From NCBI GenBank assembly GCA_009767595.1, contig VSDK01001314.1:335469-399468 (forward strand): a stretch of DNA of 64,000 nt, in the 5' to 3' direction. The stretch comes from Symbiodinium kawagutii. Lineage: Eukaryota > Sar > Dinophyceae > Suessiales > Symbiodiniaceae. The stretch's first letter is position 1; each line of letters opens with the position of its first letter. Position numbers and translations under genes: made by a program. Of the stretch, positions 10,256-25,200 are shown one piece after another. The notes under the pieces are model-generated. The model saw nothing but the letters and a program-made list of their open reading frames with translations. It made no database searches and had not been told where the DNA came from.

Positions 10256-13200
10256 GCACCTTGGTGGCACGATTTGCGGCGCCCAGAACATCCCAGAACT
10301 ACGTGTAAACTAAACTATACTTGTCTATCTAAAATACACCATATCTTTTGTCAAGGGGAAAAGGTTACCATATATGCCTTTTTTCCTCTCTCTTTTTCTT
10401 TTTGTCCTTCTCTGCGTGTGTGTACTGTAATTGTGTAAATGAATTAGAGATTGAAACGTTGACATGATGTAGATATACTTGTATGCTGCCTATTTGACCA
10501 ATCAACAAGCATATTATGTATTCTGTATACTCATGTCTCATAACAAAAACACTACATAGCTTGCATAGCCCCTATCCAACACACCAGGCAGTGGAAAGGT
10601 TTCAGAGTTTTGTGAATATCACACTTGGCTCATTGTGGCACTTACCAACACCAATGATTGTGTGTCATTGTTGTTCCCACATACCTATACATCATGAAAT
10701 AGCCTGCCCATAGTGCACACATCACGAATCGTCCAACAACTTACATTTGTGTTGCTCGCGCATTTGACGTACTTTTCGTAAATCACCATACGATGGTTGA
10801 TTTAAATCAACGATTTGTCAACACGTGTTGCTTTTGTGGATGGTTTCTTTCATTAGTCGGGGGCATAAAGTAATGATTAACCAACCATATATACCAAAGC
10901 ACCCAGCCAGCCAAAATTGTTCTGATCATTCTGTACCAACAGGTGCACCTTTTCCTTCTAGCTTGCTGCTGGTCGTCAACTACAAGAGCCAACCTGATAG
11001 CCAGCCATGTAACCAACCTACGTGGATAAGCAACGGGGTCCATAGCCATCCGTGAGCATCAAACTTCACTTATACCATCCAACCCAAGAGTGGGACCCCC
11101 CTGTTGGGTTCGTTGCTTTATCACCTACAATCCAGCATCGTTTTCGCGGTTTCCAAAAAATCGGCGACCCTGAAAAACATAGATTCGTCCGAGTATCGAT
11201 TCTAAATACTGAATCTTGGATGACAACTACTAACTACAAATAGTAGACCTTGGACGACACCTGGGGATACCCCAAGGCTGGCTACTGGCCCAGCTGGCCA
11301 GACCCCGCCATGCCGTGACGCGCCAAGGTCCAAGCGGAGCTTGGCCACCTTGGCTTTGGTCGCTGGGGCCTTCCGCAGCACCAAGCGGCGCGATGAGCGG
11401 CGCTTGCGGCGCATGGGGAGTTCGCGCGTGATGATGAACGGACTTTGGGACGGGGCCCGGGCGGCGGGGCCCGGGCCGCAGGGGCTGCATCCCCTGGTGG
11501 TGCTGGGATGTCACTGGTGGCGATGGTGGTGGTGTTACTGCTGGTGATTCTGGTGGCTGACATTGCTTGCTATTTTTTTGTTGTTGGTGTTGACGCTTCT
11601 TTTGTTGTTGGTGGTTGATTGTTGGTGAATGAGCTTGTTGGGTAGATTGTTGGTTTGTGTTTGTTTGCTGGTCTGGTTGTGGTTGTCGTTGTTGTTCTCG
11701 GTGGTGGTGTTGATGGTTGTGGTGAGTACTCTTGTTTTGAAGATTACCCTGAACCTGATGTCCACTGTGCTTGTTTTGGGTGGAGGCATCCCCTTTGGCG
11801 GGAATGCTAGACTCTTGAAACCTTGGTTCGATCATGGTTAGCTTATCTGGGGTACCCCAGTATCAATTTCTCAATTGGAAGGGTGTTTGCTGACTGGTGG
11901 TTTTAGGAACGTTTTTTTGTTCCATCCTGCAATGAGTGGCCAAATCAATTCCTTACTTTCAGCTCCAAATGAGGTCTATAAGTAAAGCATAGTAAAGCTT
12001 TCCCTATCAAATCATGAATTCGTTCCACCGGATTAGTTGGTTCACATGAGGTCCCTGACTTTTTTTTCCAGTAAAAATGCTTGACAAGTTCATCACAGCG
12101 GACATGTGCTGATGTTTTTCCCCGGCAGATCTGGCAGTCCATATTTGTAGCAGGGACCACGGAGATCACCGTGGAGAAATGACCATCCAGGATGGTCGTA
12201 ACCCGCTATAGCCATTTTGTGATGATTGACCTCCATGAGTTGATAACTCAGATCATCATTATCAGATTATGAACCATGAACGTTGTTTCGGAATCAACTT
12301 ATCAATCTATTGTGAGTGTGGGTTGCTAACCATCAGTTGACATCATTATTGGTATTGATTGATTATTTTCCATTGATTAAGCATCATGAATGTTCATTTG
12401 ACTAATCAAGGTTGTTATCAATTATCAATTATCACTCGATCATTGCAAATGATCAATCACCACTACTAGTCAATGACAAAACTACACTGATAACCAACTA
12501 AGATGATACTTAGTGCTGTCAGTTGACTAATATTATGATGAACCACTATTATAAACCACTCTCCTAGTTATCAGTTGATTATCACCAGTATAAACACCAT
12601 CACTGGTAATAATCAAGCACCACTATTGACCACCATGATTGACCACTACAAACCACCACGACTCAAATGATAACAACATGGTGGTTTGTTGATGCTCAAT
12701 CAGTGATTCGAACCAGATATGGTTCATAAACTACCATGGTGATTCATAACCAGATACGGTGGAACTACCAACCACCGCTATCGACCCCTTCCATCGCCCA
12801 GGAATGATGCGCATGATTAGCCGAGAAGAGGCGCTTCCAGGCGCCGAGAGCTGGGTCAAGCAGTCAAGCATCGATATTAAGCAACGATTCCATGGTTATA
12901 TTAACTAATGGATATGGGTGATATCATTGATACAACCATTATAATCCCATATGGCTATGGGTCAATATCAACTAACCAATAATGGGGGTTAATGATCAAC
13001 AATAATAGGGAAAACAATGGTTAATGATGGGAACCAGGGGGACTAAGGGTTTTGACAGCCATGTGGGGCTGCCAAAGACGGGCAGATTCGAACATCAATG
13101 ATCATTGTTCAGTAGGAAATCCGAATGTTTTTTTTGACAAAATTGATCACTGCTAGAAGCCGTGATGCCATGTGAACAGCGAGCTTGGTTCTGTGGGATA

Positions 13201-16200
13201 CCAGTTGTGGTGTATAGCTAGTAGTTAGATGGAGATTCTTAAGCAACTTAATTGATCATGGCTAAGTAGGGTCCCCCGAAGAACTTAGCCATAAGTAGTA
13301 GGTTATAGATAAGTAAGTGGTAGTTAGATACCTAAGATAGCCAAGCTAGTTCGGTTGCCAAACGGGCAACTAGTAGGCCTTGCTGGTTGATGTTACCAGC
13401 TGCAGAACGCCACGGCGGGCTCCAAGCTCCGACTCGATGACTCGATCACTCGGCCAGTTGCAACCATGAGCCCCCGAAACCATTATTTTCATAGGCTATA
13501 ACCCATATTATGGAGGGTAAAACCTACCTTCGTTAGGGGGTTTTGGGGTCTCATTGGACAAGATCAATGATTTCTGAATGATACGAATTGCCAGATGTGT
13601 GTTGATGAATGATACACTGGTTGGTGGTTTGAAACATGTTTGATTTTCCCAAACGTAGTTACTAACAAGTGGTTGGTTGGCTCATATTTTTCATGACGGG
13701 GTGGCTGTTGGCACCACCCACCAGTTGTGATCATTATTAGCCATTACAATCATCATAAGAACTATTATTCACCATTGCAAATAGGGTGGTTCAACCACCA
13801 AGCAGTTCGAATGTCCAGCACTGCCGTCCCAACCAGCTGATCCGACCACCGTTGCAAAGGGTTACAAGCTGGCGGTGAATTGGGCGAGCTGGGCATGGAT
13901 TCGAGTGGTACCCCTATGAGGGACGAATAGGGATTACCTTGTTGTTAGTAGGGGAGGAGAACTAACAACCAGACCAACATGGGTGTTGCTGAGAACAGGG
14001 GTAGCCCCCACTTATATTTAAGATAGATCTTGTTTAGTAATGAACCAACTATCTTTGTGGATTCTAATTTTCACAAAATCCTCAAATATGGGACCCTGAA
14101 ATGGATTATGACTAGAATTGTTTAGATAAGATAGTGTGATTTCGGGGTACCCCTATTTTGAGAAACAGCCATATGAACCAACCAAAAACAGGTGTAGGAA
14201 CCAGGGTTTTGACCCACAGCCACATTTAAGCAATCAGTTTTGAAACGGGGACAAGTTGACAAGAGCTCAGCTGTTGTAAATGATTCAATGATGGGAGTTG
14301 GGGAGACCCGACTGGTGGCGATGATCATTCAGATGATTATCATTATTGAAGCAATACACGAATTGCAAGATAGAGCATTCATATCAACACTTACTAGTCT
14401 AATCCTCCAGCAAGTGTTTTCCTGAACAGTGATACATGGGCAATTAGGTGTCTTGCATCTCAGAGAGAGTAACGAACGATAACCAACAGAATCATAAAAC
14501 ATTTCCCAGTTCTTCCCCACTAGCCGTTGCCAATCTGATTGTCATTCTCAGCAAGAAATTGTCATGGTCGAAAACCAGCTACTTGTCAAGCATTATTCAT
14601 TACAGTATCGTTAGTTGACAAGCCGAGTACGAAATCATAAGCATAACCAGTCAGAACAAATCAACAAACAAATGACCATGAAAATCAACAAAGTCATACA
14701 AAATCAACCAATCAACACGTGCCGCGTGTTTTTTGCTCAGTGCTGCGTCAACCGCCACCGCGATCCACTTCGAGGTGTGATCAAAAACAGAAAGTTAGCA
14801 CGATGGGATGCTCATCGATTGACCCTTAGTTGACCATTTGACCATCTTTTAAGCATCATAACCCGTCATTGAACCATCCAGTAAACCATCATCAAGCCAT
14901 TATTTCACCATTTTTCACTGTTGTTCACAATGTTTCACAATTTGTTTGTCCATGTTTCAACAATTTTCACCATGTTTGCCATTTTGTCACCATTTTGTCA
15001 CCATTTTTCACCATCACCACTTCCCACCCACCTGCGCCCTGTTCGCCTTTTTTCGCTGTTCGCAGGCAAGGACCGAGAGCTCATCGTTCATCCGACGCAT
15101 CGAGTGCTGGGGACGCCCATGAAGGGTCCGTGGCCCGAAGGCACCGCACGGCGTCATGGTGAGGTGGCAATGGTGATGTGTGGTTAACATAGTGGTTAAT
15201 TATAGATGATGGTTATATGTCGGTTTCACAAAATAGGGGACCAAAAAGACTCGTTGGTTTAGATGGTTAATAAAGGATGATTTGGGGGTCCCTCTATTTT
15301 GAGAAACCATGATATATATATATATATAGATGTATAAGAATGGTTGAATAGTGGTTGACATAGTGGCTAGATAATGCGTAGATAATGTTTAGAAATTATG
15401 CTTTTATATACAACTGTTGAAAAATGGCTAAATAAAAGCTGACGTCATGGTTGGACAATGGTTTCTAATGGTCCAATAATGGTGATCTAACATAGCAATG
15501 GATAATCAGCATTTTCTTAGGGAAGCCCTTGGAAACCATCAATGATTGGTGGAATGATTGGTGGATTTTCCATTGCCATGTTAGATATGGTTCACATACT
15601 GCTTAGAGAATGGTTGAATAGTGGTTCAAGAATCGCTAAGTACTATGATGGAGATCATGAACAATGTTTTTTAAAGGTGATCGATCGGTATATAGTGATA
15701 ATGGTCAATAATAGTAGTGGCTAAATGATGATGGTTATCTAAAGGTCACATGATAATGATGATGGATGTAATAGCAATGGGTGGTTAATTGTCATGGTAG
15801 AGTTCTTTTGTAAAGATAGGGATTCATAGTTGATGATGAGCTGGTAACACGGTGGTTGATAATAGTTCAAGGATACTTAACAACAGGTGCTGATAACACA
15901 GGAGAATAACAACTATTGTGACTCTCTGGCAAGTAAACCTGGCAGTGGAAAGTCAATATTGTTTTCCGTACCTGGTGGATCCTTAGCCGGTGTACCTATT
16001 AAATTGCTATATGTTTGGCTGGAAAATCTAAGGTTTCAACACCAATCACCATAGTTGACCAGGGGTTTAATCACCTCTTCACCATGGTTGAACCATTTTT
16101 AACCACCTATCAACCACCCATTAACCATGCTTTTGCCACGATTAACCATGGTTTCACCACAATCAACCACCATTAACCAACTATTAACCACCACTATTCA

Positions 16201-19200
16201 CCATAGTTTCACCACTAATAACCCCCTATTAACCATGGTTAAACCACCATCAACCACCTATATTTACCACGGTTAAACCTCGGTGAAGCCACGGCTTCAG
16301 CCCTGGCAACTCCCATGGCTTCTCCACCAGGCTACGACATGTTCGTCTTCGCCAACGGCTGCTTCTGGGGCAGCGAGAAGGGCGTCTGGCGCCTGCCGGG
16401 GGGTGGCGTGCACTCCACGGCCGTGGGTTATGCGGGCGGCTTCACCAAGAACCCAAGCTACGAGGCGACGCGGCGCCTGCCGGGCCATGGGATTTTTGGG
16501 TGCTGAAGCATGGTTAATGGTTAATAGGTGGTAAATGGTGGTTTAACCATGGTTAATAGGTGGTAAATGGTGGTGACTCCATGGTTAATAGGTGGTGAAT
16601 AGTGGTGAAACCATGGTTAATAGGTGGTGAATGGTGGTGAAACCATGGTGGATAGGGGGTGGTTCATAGTTGGTGAATAGTGGTGAAACCATGTGAAAGA
16701 ATAGGTGGGCAAGGTAGGGGATAATCATGGTAGTTGTGAATCGATTCATAGTGTCTAGGGGATAGTAGTGGTGAATAGGGGTTGATCATGGTGAATATGT
16801 GGCTCATAGGTTGTAACTAATGGGATATATGTATATATATATGTGGTTGATAATAGGGGATAATCATGGTCAATAGTGGTGATAGTAGCTAAAAGTAGAC
16901 GATACTAGTGGTTCATAGGTGTTACCAGGGGATAATAACCAACGACAACAATGGTTAATAGGGGTGACAAGGGATTATAGTGGTGACGGTAAGGGTGACT
17001 AGGGGATAGTACATAGTGGTTAATAATAGAGGTCAATAGCAATGGTGACCAGTGGTTGAGAGGTCGTTGGGAGTGGTTAATGATGATTATTATTGGATTA
17101 GTAATAGGGCTCAATAGGGGTTGATGACTAGGGGATTATCGAGGTATGCTGACCAGTTGGTGCTTTGATTGACATGTTTTGTAGGGGATTGTGTTGGTTG
17201 TAGAGGATAATAATCAACATCGATGAATAGAGAAGCACTAGATGATGGTTTCATTGACATATTTTTCCCCTTCATTTGCAATGTTTGATCGACAAGCACA
17301 TTTTTCAGAGGGTTTACAACCACCGGCCAGTGATAGTAATCCAGAAGTTAGTTGTGTAATGTTGTGCAGTAAAAAAGGGAATCTCATAGTTAATATTGTT
17401 GATTGAATAACTTTATCAGCACCGTGGTCGCGGTGTATTCTTTTTTTTTTTTCGTTCAGTGTCATGAATGAATGTAAACGGGCATCAGTAACAATTCTGG
17501 AGCGTTTAAGTACACAGTAAGAAAGGGTGGTAAACTTAGATTATAAATAATCACCAAGAAGATAGTGACAGTACTGGTAGTGATTCAAACCTAATGATGA
17601 CATGCTTACAAGGCTTACACTAGTGGCAGCGTGGCACAGTACCGAAGAAGAAAAAGCATTGCTGCGAGCCGCCAGATGTGACAAAGACAGGGTCATCGGT
17701 TGACCGCGACGGTTCCCAAAAACGGTCAGGTTTTCCAACATAGATTTTCCCATCAAACAACCCAGTGAATGTTGTCGAAATGTGTGCATGTTTCAAATTT
17801 CATCGGAAGATGCATTGCCAGCACATGCGATTGGACAGTCACATGCGTCACATGTTGGGTGTGCCCCGGTTTGTCCTAGTTACTGGTGCCCCAGGATGTC
17901 GTCCCTGGTGGGGGGTTAGCGCTGAACCCCTTTCGTGTCGCGAGGAAGTTTGTAGCGGCCTAACGGGCCACACAGAAGCTGTGCCTTGGGCTGGTGACCC
18001 AACAGTTGCTGAGGGCAGCTGTGATCTACGTTGCTGGAAACTAACAGGGCAATGGAAAATCACCATATTTAATAGAGAAATATTGGAAAACCACTACTAA
18101 TTGCTGGATTTTCCATTGCCATGTAAGTTTACCAGAATGTATGTTGCTGGGGATTGCTGGTTCTTTCTATCATTTGCCTTCCCCAGCCGCCGGTTGTAGC
18201 TAGCTAGCTAGGGTAGCCTGTAGCTTTGCGATCAGCAAGCGACCTAGGGCTTTCTAAGGACACGCTGCTGGAAAGCCACGATGGAAATTGGGCTGGTGGT
18301 TTTAATCATACTTTACGGTGGGCCGTAGTGGTCAATAGTAGTGGAAAATCACCAACAACGGTAAAACAACTACCAATGATTAGCTAATATGTTTGGAAAT
18401 GGACGGGCCATTTGTAATTGTTCAGGAATCTATATAGTATTTATATTATATATATAATATATATGATATTTTCCTTTATTTACTCATAGAACGACCTCAC
18501 TGTACGTATATAGATATACCAGCAACATGAAGTATTTGGGGATGCGTCTCTTTTTATTTCTCATTCCAACTCGTAGATGCGATAGAACTGGATGATCTCT
18601 CAACAGCTGGATCTTCAGTCATCAATGACCATCAGACATAGTCCCTACGAATGATCAATATCAGTAGGACAGCCTATAACTCTATGATATCATCAGTACA
18701 GTAACTGGCTAAGTGATATATAGATCTATATGATATATTCATGATCTATATCTTCATCAGTAGCGTCTATAACTCTATGTTACCATCAATAACTGGCTAG
18801 AATATCCGAGTGCAAGCTCTTCAATGTCAGTTGCAGACAGGTCCCACGACTATCTTCAGCATTGCTGGGTGACCGTTGTGCTGCCAGTACCCACGCCCTT
18901 CAAAGCAACGGATCATCCGCAACCTGCATCACTAAGTTGTCATCTCGCTATGGGTCAATATGAACCAGTCATAATGCGGGATAATAACCAACCATAATAG
19001 GGAAGACAATGGGTAATGATGGTGGACCAGGGGTACATGGTTTTGACCCACAGCCATCTCATTAGCCAAGATTCATTTACACTAGCCATGCCAGTATGCA
19101 TCACTCGCGAGTAGCAATTAGTAACAGTCATCGTCAACCATCCATCATTGTCCGCCCATCATTTGCTGGCTGTTTCTTTTTAGCATGTTCTTTCCAATTA

Positions 19201-22200
19201 CATACTTTTCAAAGGCGGGGTTTAACCACCAACCAGTGATGGTAATCCAGAAGTTAGTTGTATCGTGGTTTCCGAAAATGGGGGTACCCCCAAATCATAC
19301 TTTGTTGTCCATTTGTATTAATGAGCCAACTATAACCTTGGGGTACCCCTATTTTAAGAAACCACCATATAGTAGTCGTTCAACAATTATTGTTTGGTGA
19401 TTATATCCCTTATTGATCCTTATCAATGGATGTAACCCCTGCTGTAGTAAGTCACTTCGTTGTGATAGTCATTCATGTGCCACCATTGCCGCTCCGTGTT
19501 CCAGTTCAGGTGCAAGTGGTGTTCGACCCCTCGAAGACCTTTGGCGCGAGCTGATGTTTGCACCCACGAGTTTCTGCGAATGGTGAATGGTGATGTCATA
19601 TGGGTTCATAACGATATGAACTAATTAATAGTGGGGTATAACAACCAACCATCTTAAAGGGAAAACCATGGTAAATGATTGGGGAAGCAGGGGCACAGGG
19701 TTTTGAACCATTGCCATATGGGTTCATAATGATCAATTAATGGTCAACAGCAGTGGATAATAATCGGCAATAATACATTTAGGTTTAATTTGATGCTTAG
19801 TTGATGGTTGAATTATCAACAACAACTGATGTTGTTCAATCTAAGTGCAATCGGGCACATGCAACATATGAGCATATATTTGTGTATGTAAACACTGCAT
19901 TGGCTGCAATATGTATACACACTTTTATATACATACATATATGTATATATGTATGCATTTATACTTCTATTTTTGTGCATTGATATAAATCGGTAGGATT
20001 GGAAGTGTGAGGACAGGGTAGTGGACACAAATATAAAATGGTCACATGTGTGTGTGTGTCTCTCTCTATATATGTATAAGCATGTATATGTATATATATA
20101 TATTCTTTATGAATATACATCTATCATGACATATCGTCCGATACAGAAGGGCGATGTTCATTGGTGTTTCATCATTTGCTGGAATGGTGTTGAGGTTTGA
20201 TCTGAAAACTTACATGTATTTGTGTACTTCATGCATACAAGTTGTTTTTTTCGAGGAAGGCTGAACCCCCAAGCACATATAATACATTTCTTAATTTAAC
20301 TATATGTACGTATTTACATACATATATACATATATTCATACATGTATAAATAGATTTCTATAAATCTACATTTTGAGAGAGAGAGAGAGAGAGACAGATG
20401 AACTGTGTCAAGGCTCGTCTCCACTGAGTCTGACCTGGCAGCCTTCTTGCAACAACCAGGGTGTAATCCACAAATTATTCCAAGAGATTATTCCAAGATG
20501 AATAAACAAATGACAAGTTATTTCAAAAACTTGGAATCCACAAATTATTCCAAGAAATTATGTTGAAAACATTCTTCACAGCACTAGTCTTCTTATTCTC
20601 TTGGATTTCTTGATGGTTTTTCTTGAATAAAGCGAACGGCAATTGCGAACCTGAGTTGCCATGGCTTGAGAAACCATATAGCTGGTATATCAGCGGTATA
20701 TCCCCTACTATTCTTGCTTGTTATCCCCTATTGTTAACCATTAACAACCACTAACACCCCAGCCTTGGTGGGGCTTTCACTGGGAGCTCCCAGGATCAGC
20801 TTGGTGGACATTCTCCGCTGGTTCTGGGAGGCGCACGATCCCACACAAGGCATGGGACAAGGCAACGATCGTGGCACCCAGCCGCTTGGTCGCAGAGATT
20901 GATTGGTGGGTGGGTTTGGTTGGGTTGGCTGGGGTGGGGTGGGGTGGGGTGGGTTGGGTTGGGTTGGTTGGTTGCTTGGTTGGTTGGCTGCTTAAGGACT
21001 TTGGTCATGAGCATAGTAGTATCAGTGTTTATCAGGGTTGTATTAATAGCTGTGCAGTAAACACTTGGATGTGTTCGTGGAGTGCGGTGGATAGTCAAAG
21101 GTATGATCTGAACTGGAGCTCACGTGATGCAGCTAATTTGATTAATCATTGTGCCATCAGAAGTAGCATCAACAGCTCCATCATAATCACCCTCAACAAA
21201 CTGTTTCTTTTGTGTTTGAAAACTCTTGATGACTTGTGTTTTGGTCAAAAACATTTGCTGGCGTTCATCGTTGCCAATTGTGGTCAGCCAATGCTTGATA
21301 TTGATTAACTAATGGCCTTGTTTATCTCTGATCAAGAAAACCATGTAGTCGGTACAGAGTGGTACCCCCCTCTGACTTCTTTATATCTATCGAAATTGCC
21401 GAAGCTTACCCAACTGTGACCTGCTCGAACTTAAGTGAGTAACAAGTACCTGGCTAACTTAACTAACTTAACTAACTTAATTGACTAACTCACCGAACTT
21501 AACTAACTAGTTCCCTGAGTTAACTGACTAAGTGCTAGTTCCTAACCTAATTAAATGACTAACTGAACTAGCTGCTGCTTAGCCTGGGCAGCTTCCCACT
21601 CTGTACCGCCATGGCCATCGCCAAGGTATCGGAGCGGCCTCTATTACTTCAACGACGAACAGCGACGCATTTTTGAAGCGAGTTCCTTGGTGGCTGCGCC
21701 CTGCGCCCGGCACGCCCGGCTGCTTAGCTTAGCCATGGGATTGCCTATGTGGCTATGGGTCAAGCAGTGAATCAACCAACTAATGGGGGATAATGACCAA
21801 CAAAACTAGAGGGAAAACCATGGTTAATAGTAGGGGAACCAGGGGGACTAAGGGTTTTGACCCACAGCCATGTAATTGGAAGCTAACAAAAAATGCAATG
21901 TTGCTTACCTTAAATAGCCATCTACGCTAAAAAGTAGCTAGTTTTCGTAGGCAAACTATGGTAGATGACCCGGTAGATGGTGGATTTGCCATGATAAACA
22001 TATTTTGGAAACATTTATGTTAATCGGTAAATCAGTGTAAATGGTGGATTCTCTGCTTCCAGGTTAGTCTGCCACGGTGTACATCACACCTGTTACCTGT
22101 GATTGGGGTTCATCATGAACAGTTTGCCAAGGGTCAATACCTCATAGCAAACAATCACCACAAAAAAAACAATGACAGGTTGAAATATTTCTTACGATTG

Positions 22201-25200
22201 TTATTGTGCCGGAAACACTTGTCCAATTTACTAATTGTGGCCAATGATAATATAAATCATGACGGCTGTTATGTTCGCAGTGCTTCTTGTTGTTGATTTT
22301 TCTTTGCTGGTAGTTAGCATTCTCAATCAAACTTGATCAATACGAATTCCTGTGTTAACCCGTGGTAGTAGCCCTTCTGAATCTACGAGTCCATTATCCA
22401 TGCGATGCTTAACATGTGCGGAACATTGGCGATTTGTGATGGCTTTAGCAGATCGTATAAATCAATATTGATCATTATCCATTGTATTGACGTTAATATG
22501 ACCAGTGGTTATTCCCTTTAACCACCTGTTGACGCAGCATTGGTTTTAGTTTTTATTTACACACCATCGGTCATTGCACCCACTGTTTGCTCAGCTAACT
22601 AATGGTGAAAGCCGTGCGTTCTTACCATTGCTTGATTGGTGACCACCAGTAGCAATGGCCAACTTAAAGTGATAATAACCACCATTGGTCGCTACCATTC
22701 ACTATTGCAATAAGATCACTGACAATTTTGACCGATTATTACCGATCATTCAACCTCCATTGGATTTCACTACGCTTACCATTCACTAATAAAATCATGA
22801 GTTGGTTGAACCATTGACCATTAACACAGGGCTTGTTCACCAATAAGCAATGAAGTTATAGCCGGTTGTTATTCCACGGTTATCACCAGTAGTTACAATT
22901 AAACACCCTTGTGGGCTCAGCATTGGTTGACTAATCACCCACCATTGGTCACCCACCATTCACCCAACCAATAGTCATTGAATTACCAACTAATCAATGG
23001 TGAATTACCCAACTAATTACCCATGGGCTTTCATGAATTGTATAGTTATATAATTATTGGCCATTGGACAGCCGCCATTCACCCAACCAATGGTTCTTAC
23101 CGCTCAGTACCGCTAGTTGACCATTGGCTTTACTTATCAATTACCCACCATTGGTCACTATTACACCCTCTATTCCCAACTAATCAATAGCTGGTTGGTG
23201 GTTTTAGACATTGTCTATTTTCCCTCTAAATCATTAAGACATGGTTGGTGGCTCCGGGCGGGTGTCGCGAGGCGTACGAAATTGCATTTTACTGCCTGGC
23301 ACGGCGCGTTCATGTGCATTTTAACACACTCTGCGTTTGTTTTCGTACCCATGGGCCGGGGTTGGGTGTGGGTGGGGCATGTTAACGTACGTTGCAATTT
23401 GCTTCATGAAGTGGATGCTACGTTACGTCAGGGGTTGGGGGTGGGTGGGGCATGTTAACATACATTGCAACTTGCGTCATGAAGTGGATGCTACGTCACG
23501 TCAGGGGTTGGGGGTGGGTGGGGCATGTTATAACGTACGTTGCAACTTGCGTCATGCACAAGGACTGGTGGAAGCTGAAATGGTTTGTTCTCTTCACGTT
23601 GAGGCGCCAGTTGAGTAGACGGTGGCATGAGCGATTAAGGAGGTTGCCTCAAGGGTTTCGTTGTCCTGCACCTGTGCTGTGTGCTGCAAATGTCTACATG
23701 AGACGAATAGCTCCTCAATATCATTTGAGGTTGTTTCCAAACTGGTTTGATGTTCCGTACCAGCAACAACTGCCGTGGTCGAACGCAGAAGTGGATGCTG
23801 CTTTGGGGACAACAAAGCTGAGTCTCTGAACTTTGGTGTCCTCGTGTAAAAGGTCCTTGCGTCGTATCAATTTGCTGGGCCGAAGCCACCCAGCCACGAT
23901 GCACATGGACCCGCTGCATGTCCGGTACACTTCGTCTAAGCCGGGACTGAAGAACCTTCTCCTGGCATTGCGTTGTGTCCGTGTACACAGATGTGGCTGT
24001 CTGGGAGCGGACCCAAAGGCGTTCCTGGACATTCAGAAAGACGACGAGTGGCTTTGGACCTGAGAAAAATGCAGCCATGATGCCTTGACGTTCTTGAAGG
24101 CGCGTCGTGACACCCGCCCGGAGCGTTGGTTGAGTGATATTTTTCATAGGGAGTTGAAACCACCAACTGATCAACAGTCAAGGCCCTGGGTTCTCAACCA
24201 CCGTTGTTGACCCACCGCGCATGCTTGAGGCAAGGCGGCCTACGACCAGGCCCTGCAAAAGCAAAATCGTGGACGCGGACCCATCAGCACGGAGCGGTTG
24301 GGGGTGCCATGGGGTGCACCGGCTGGCCGTTGTGCAGGTGGCTATGGGTCAATATGAACCAAGCAACTAATGGGGATGATGACCAACAATAATAGTGGGA
24401 AAACAACCTGGTAAATGACACGGGAAGCAGGGGGACCTATGGGGTTTTGACCCACACCCAGGTTGCAGCTTGGGGTGGCTGGGTATGGTGGGTTAGCCTC
24501 TGAGCAATTCAACTGGGAGTGAAAAATTGTCATTTTCCACAGGAAAATTTGGGCTATGTTGATGGGGTCCTCGCAAACAGGGACATGTTTACCAGAGGGT
24601 AAATGGTTGGTTGATGGTTGGTTGCTAATAGTTTTCGGATCGTAAATGCCTGGCGAGCTATAGTAAATGGTTTTGATTGGAATTGCTTGATGCGGGATAA
24701 TGACTGAAGATTGATACATTCCCATCATGAATCATTATCCACCGATGTTGGTCAACAATCAATGAGGACCCAATACCAACCAGCATTGCTAGCTACCCAC
24801 TGTTATCTGTCTAGCAGCCAACGCATTCTGCATGTTCCAGCAAGCAGTATCATGGTGCAGAGCATGACAGTTGCTGAAAAGAATCTCGGTTGTGTTCAGT
24901 CGCAGATCACGAGCCAACTTGTGCTTGGCATTGGGGCCTGATAAGAATGGTAGGTTCATGCTGATTAAAAACCGCCATACTTGATGGTGGAGTTTCACAA
25001 ACTATCTAAAGTGAAACATTGTAAAACTATGCGAAACTGATGGTTGTGGATTGATGTGGATTGATGTGGATTGATGTGGGTTGAGCATGAACCACAAGTG
25101 ATTGATTGATGTGGATCCAACATGACCTACAAACATTGCCAATTATCAAAAAAATACCAAGTGCCAATCTTAGCCGTAATCCATATGCCAAACTGGCATG

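Noticed and set aside
11230..11835. A 201-codon Gln/Asn-rich - strand protein
   Set aside because: Its N-terminal half comes from TTG/GTT-rich intron sequence, and the rest is the antisense of msrA exon 2.
15066..15140. A cyclin-dependent-kinase-like exon (RVLGTP...WP)
   Set aside because: The LGTPxxxxWP string also fits CDKs. HxVLGTPxKGPxPEG is the MsrA N-terminal motif, and it joins in phase to the GCFWG exon.
16315..16506. MsrA start at ATG 16315 with a short stand-alone frame
   Set aside because: The acceptor at 16330 joins exon 4 and restores family spacing. The tail after NPSYE (ATRRLPGHG) is intronic and does not match MsrA.
16035..16700. CRISPR-like array around msrA exon 5
   Set aside because: Repeats are degenerate, have no uniform spacers, and invert polarity at the exon; the context is eukaryotic.
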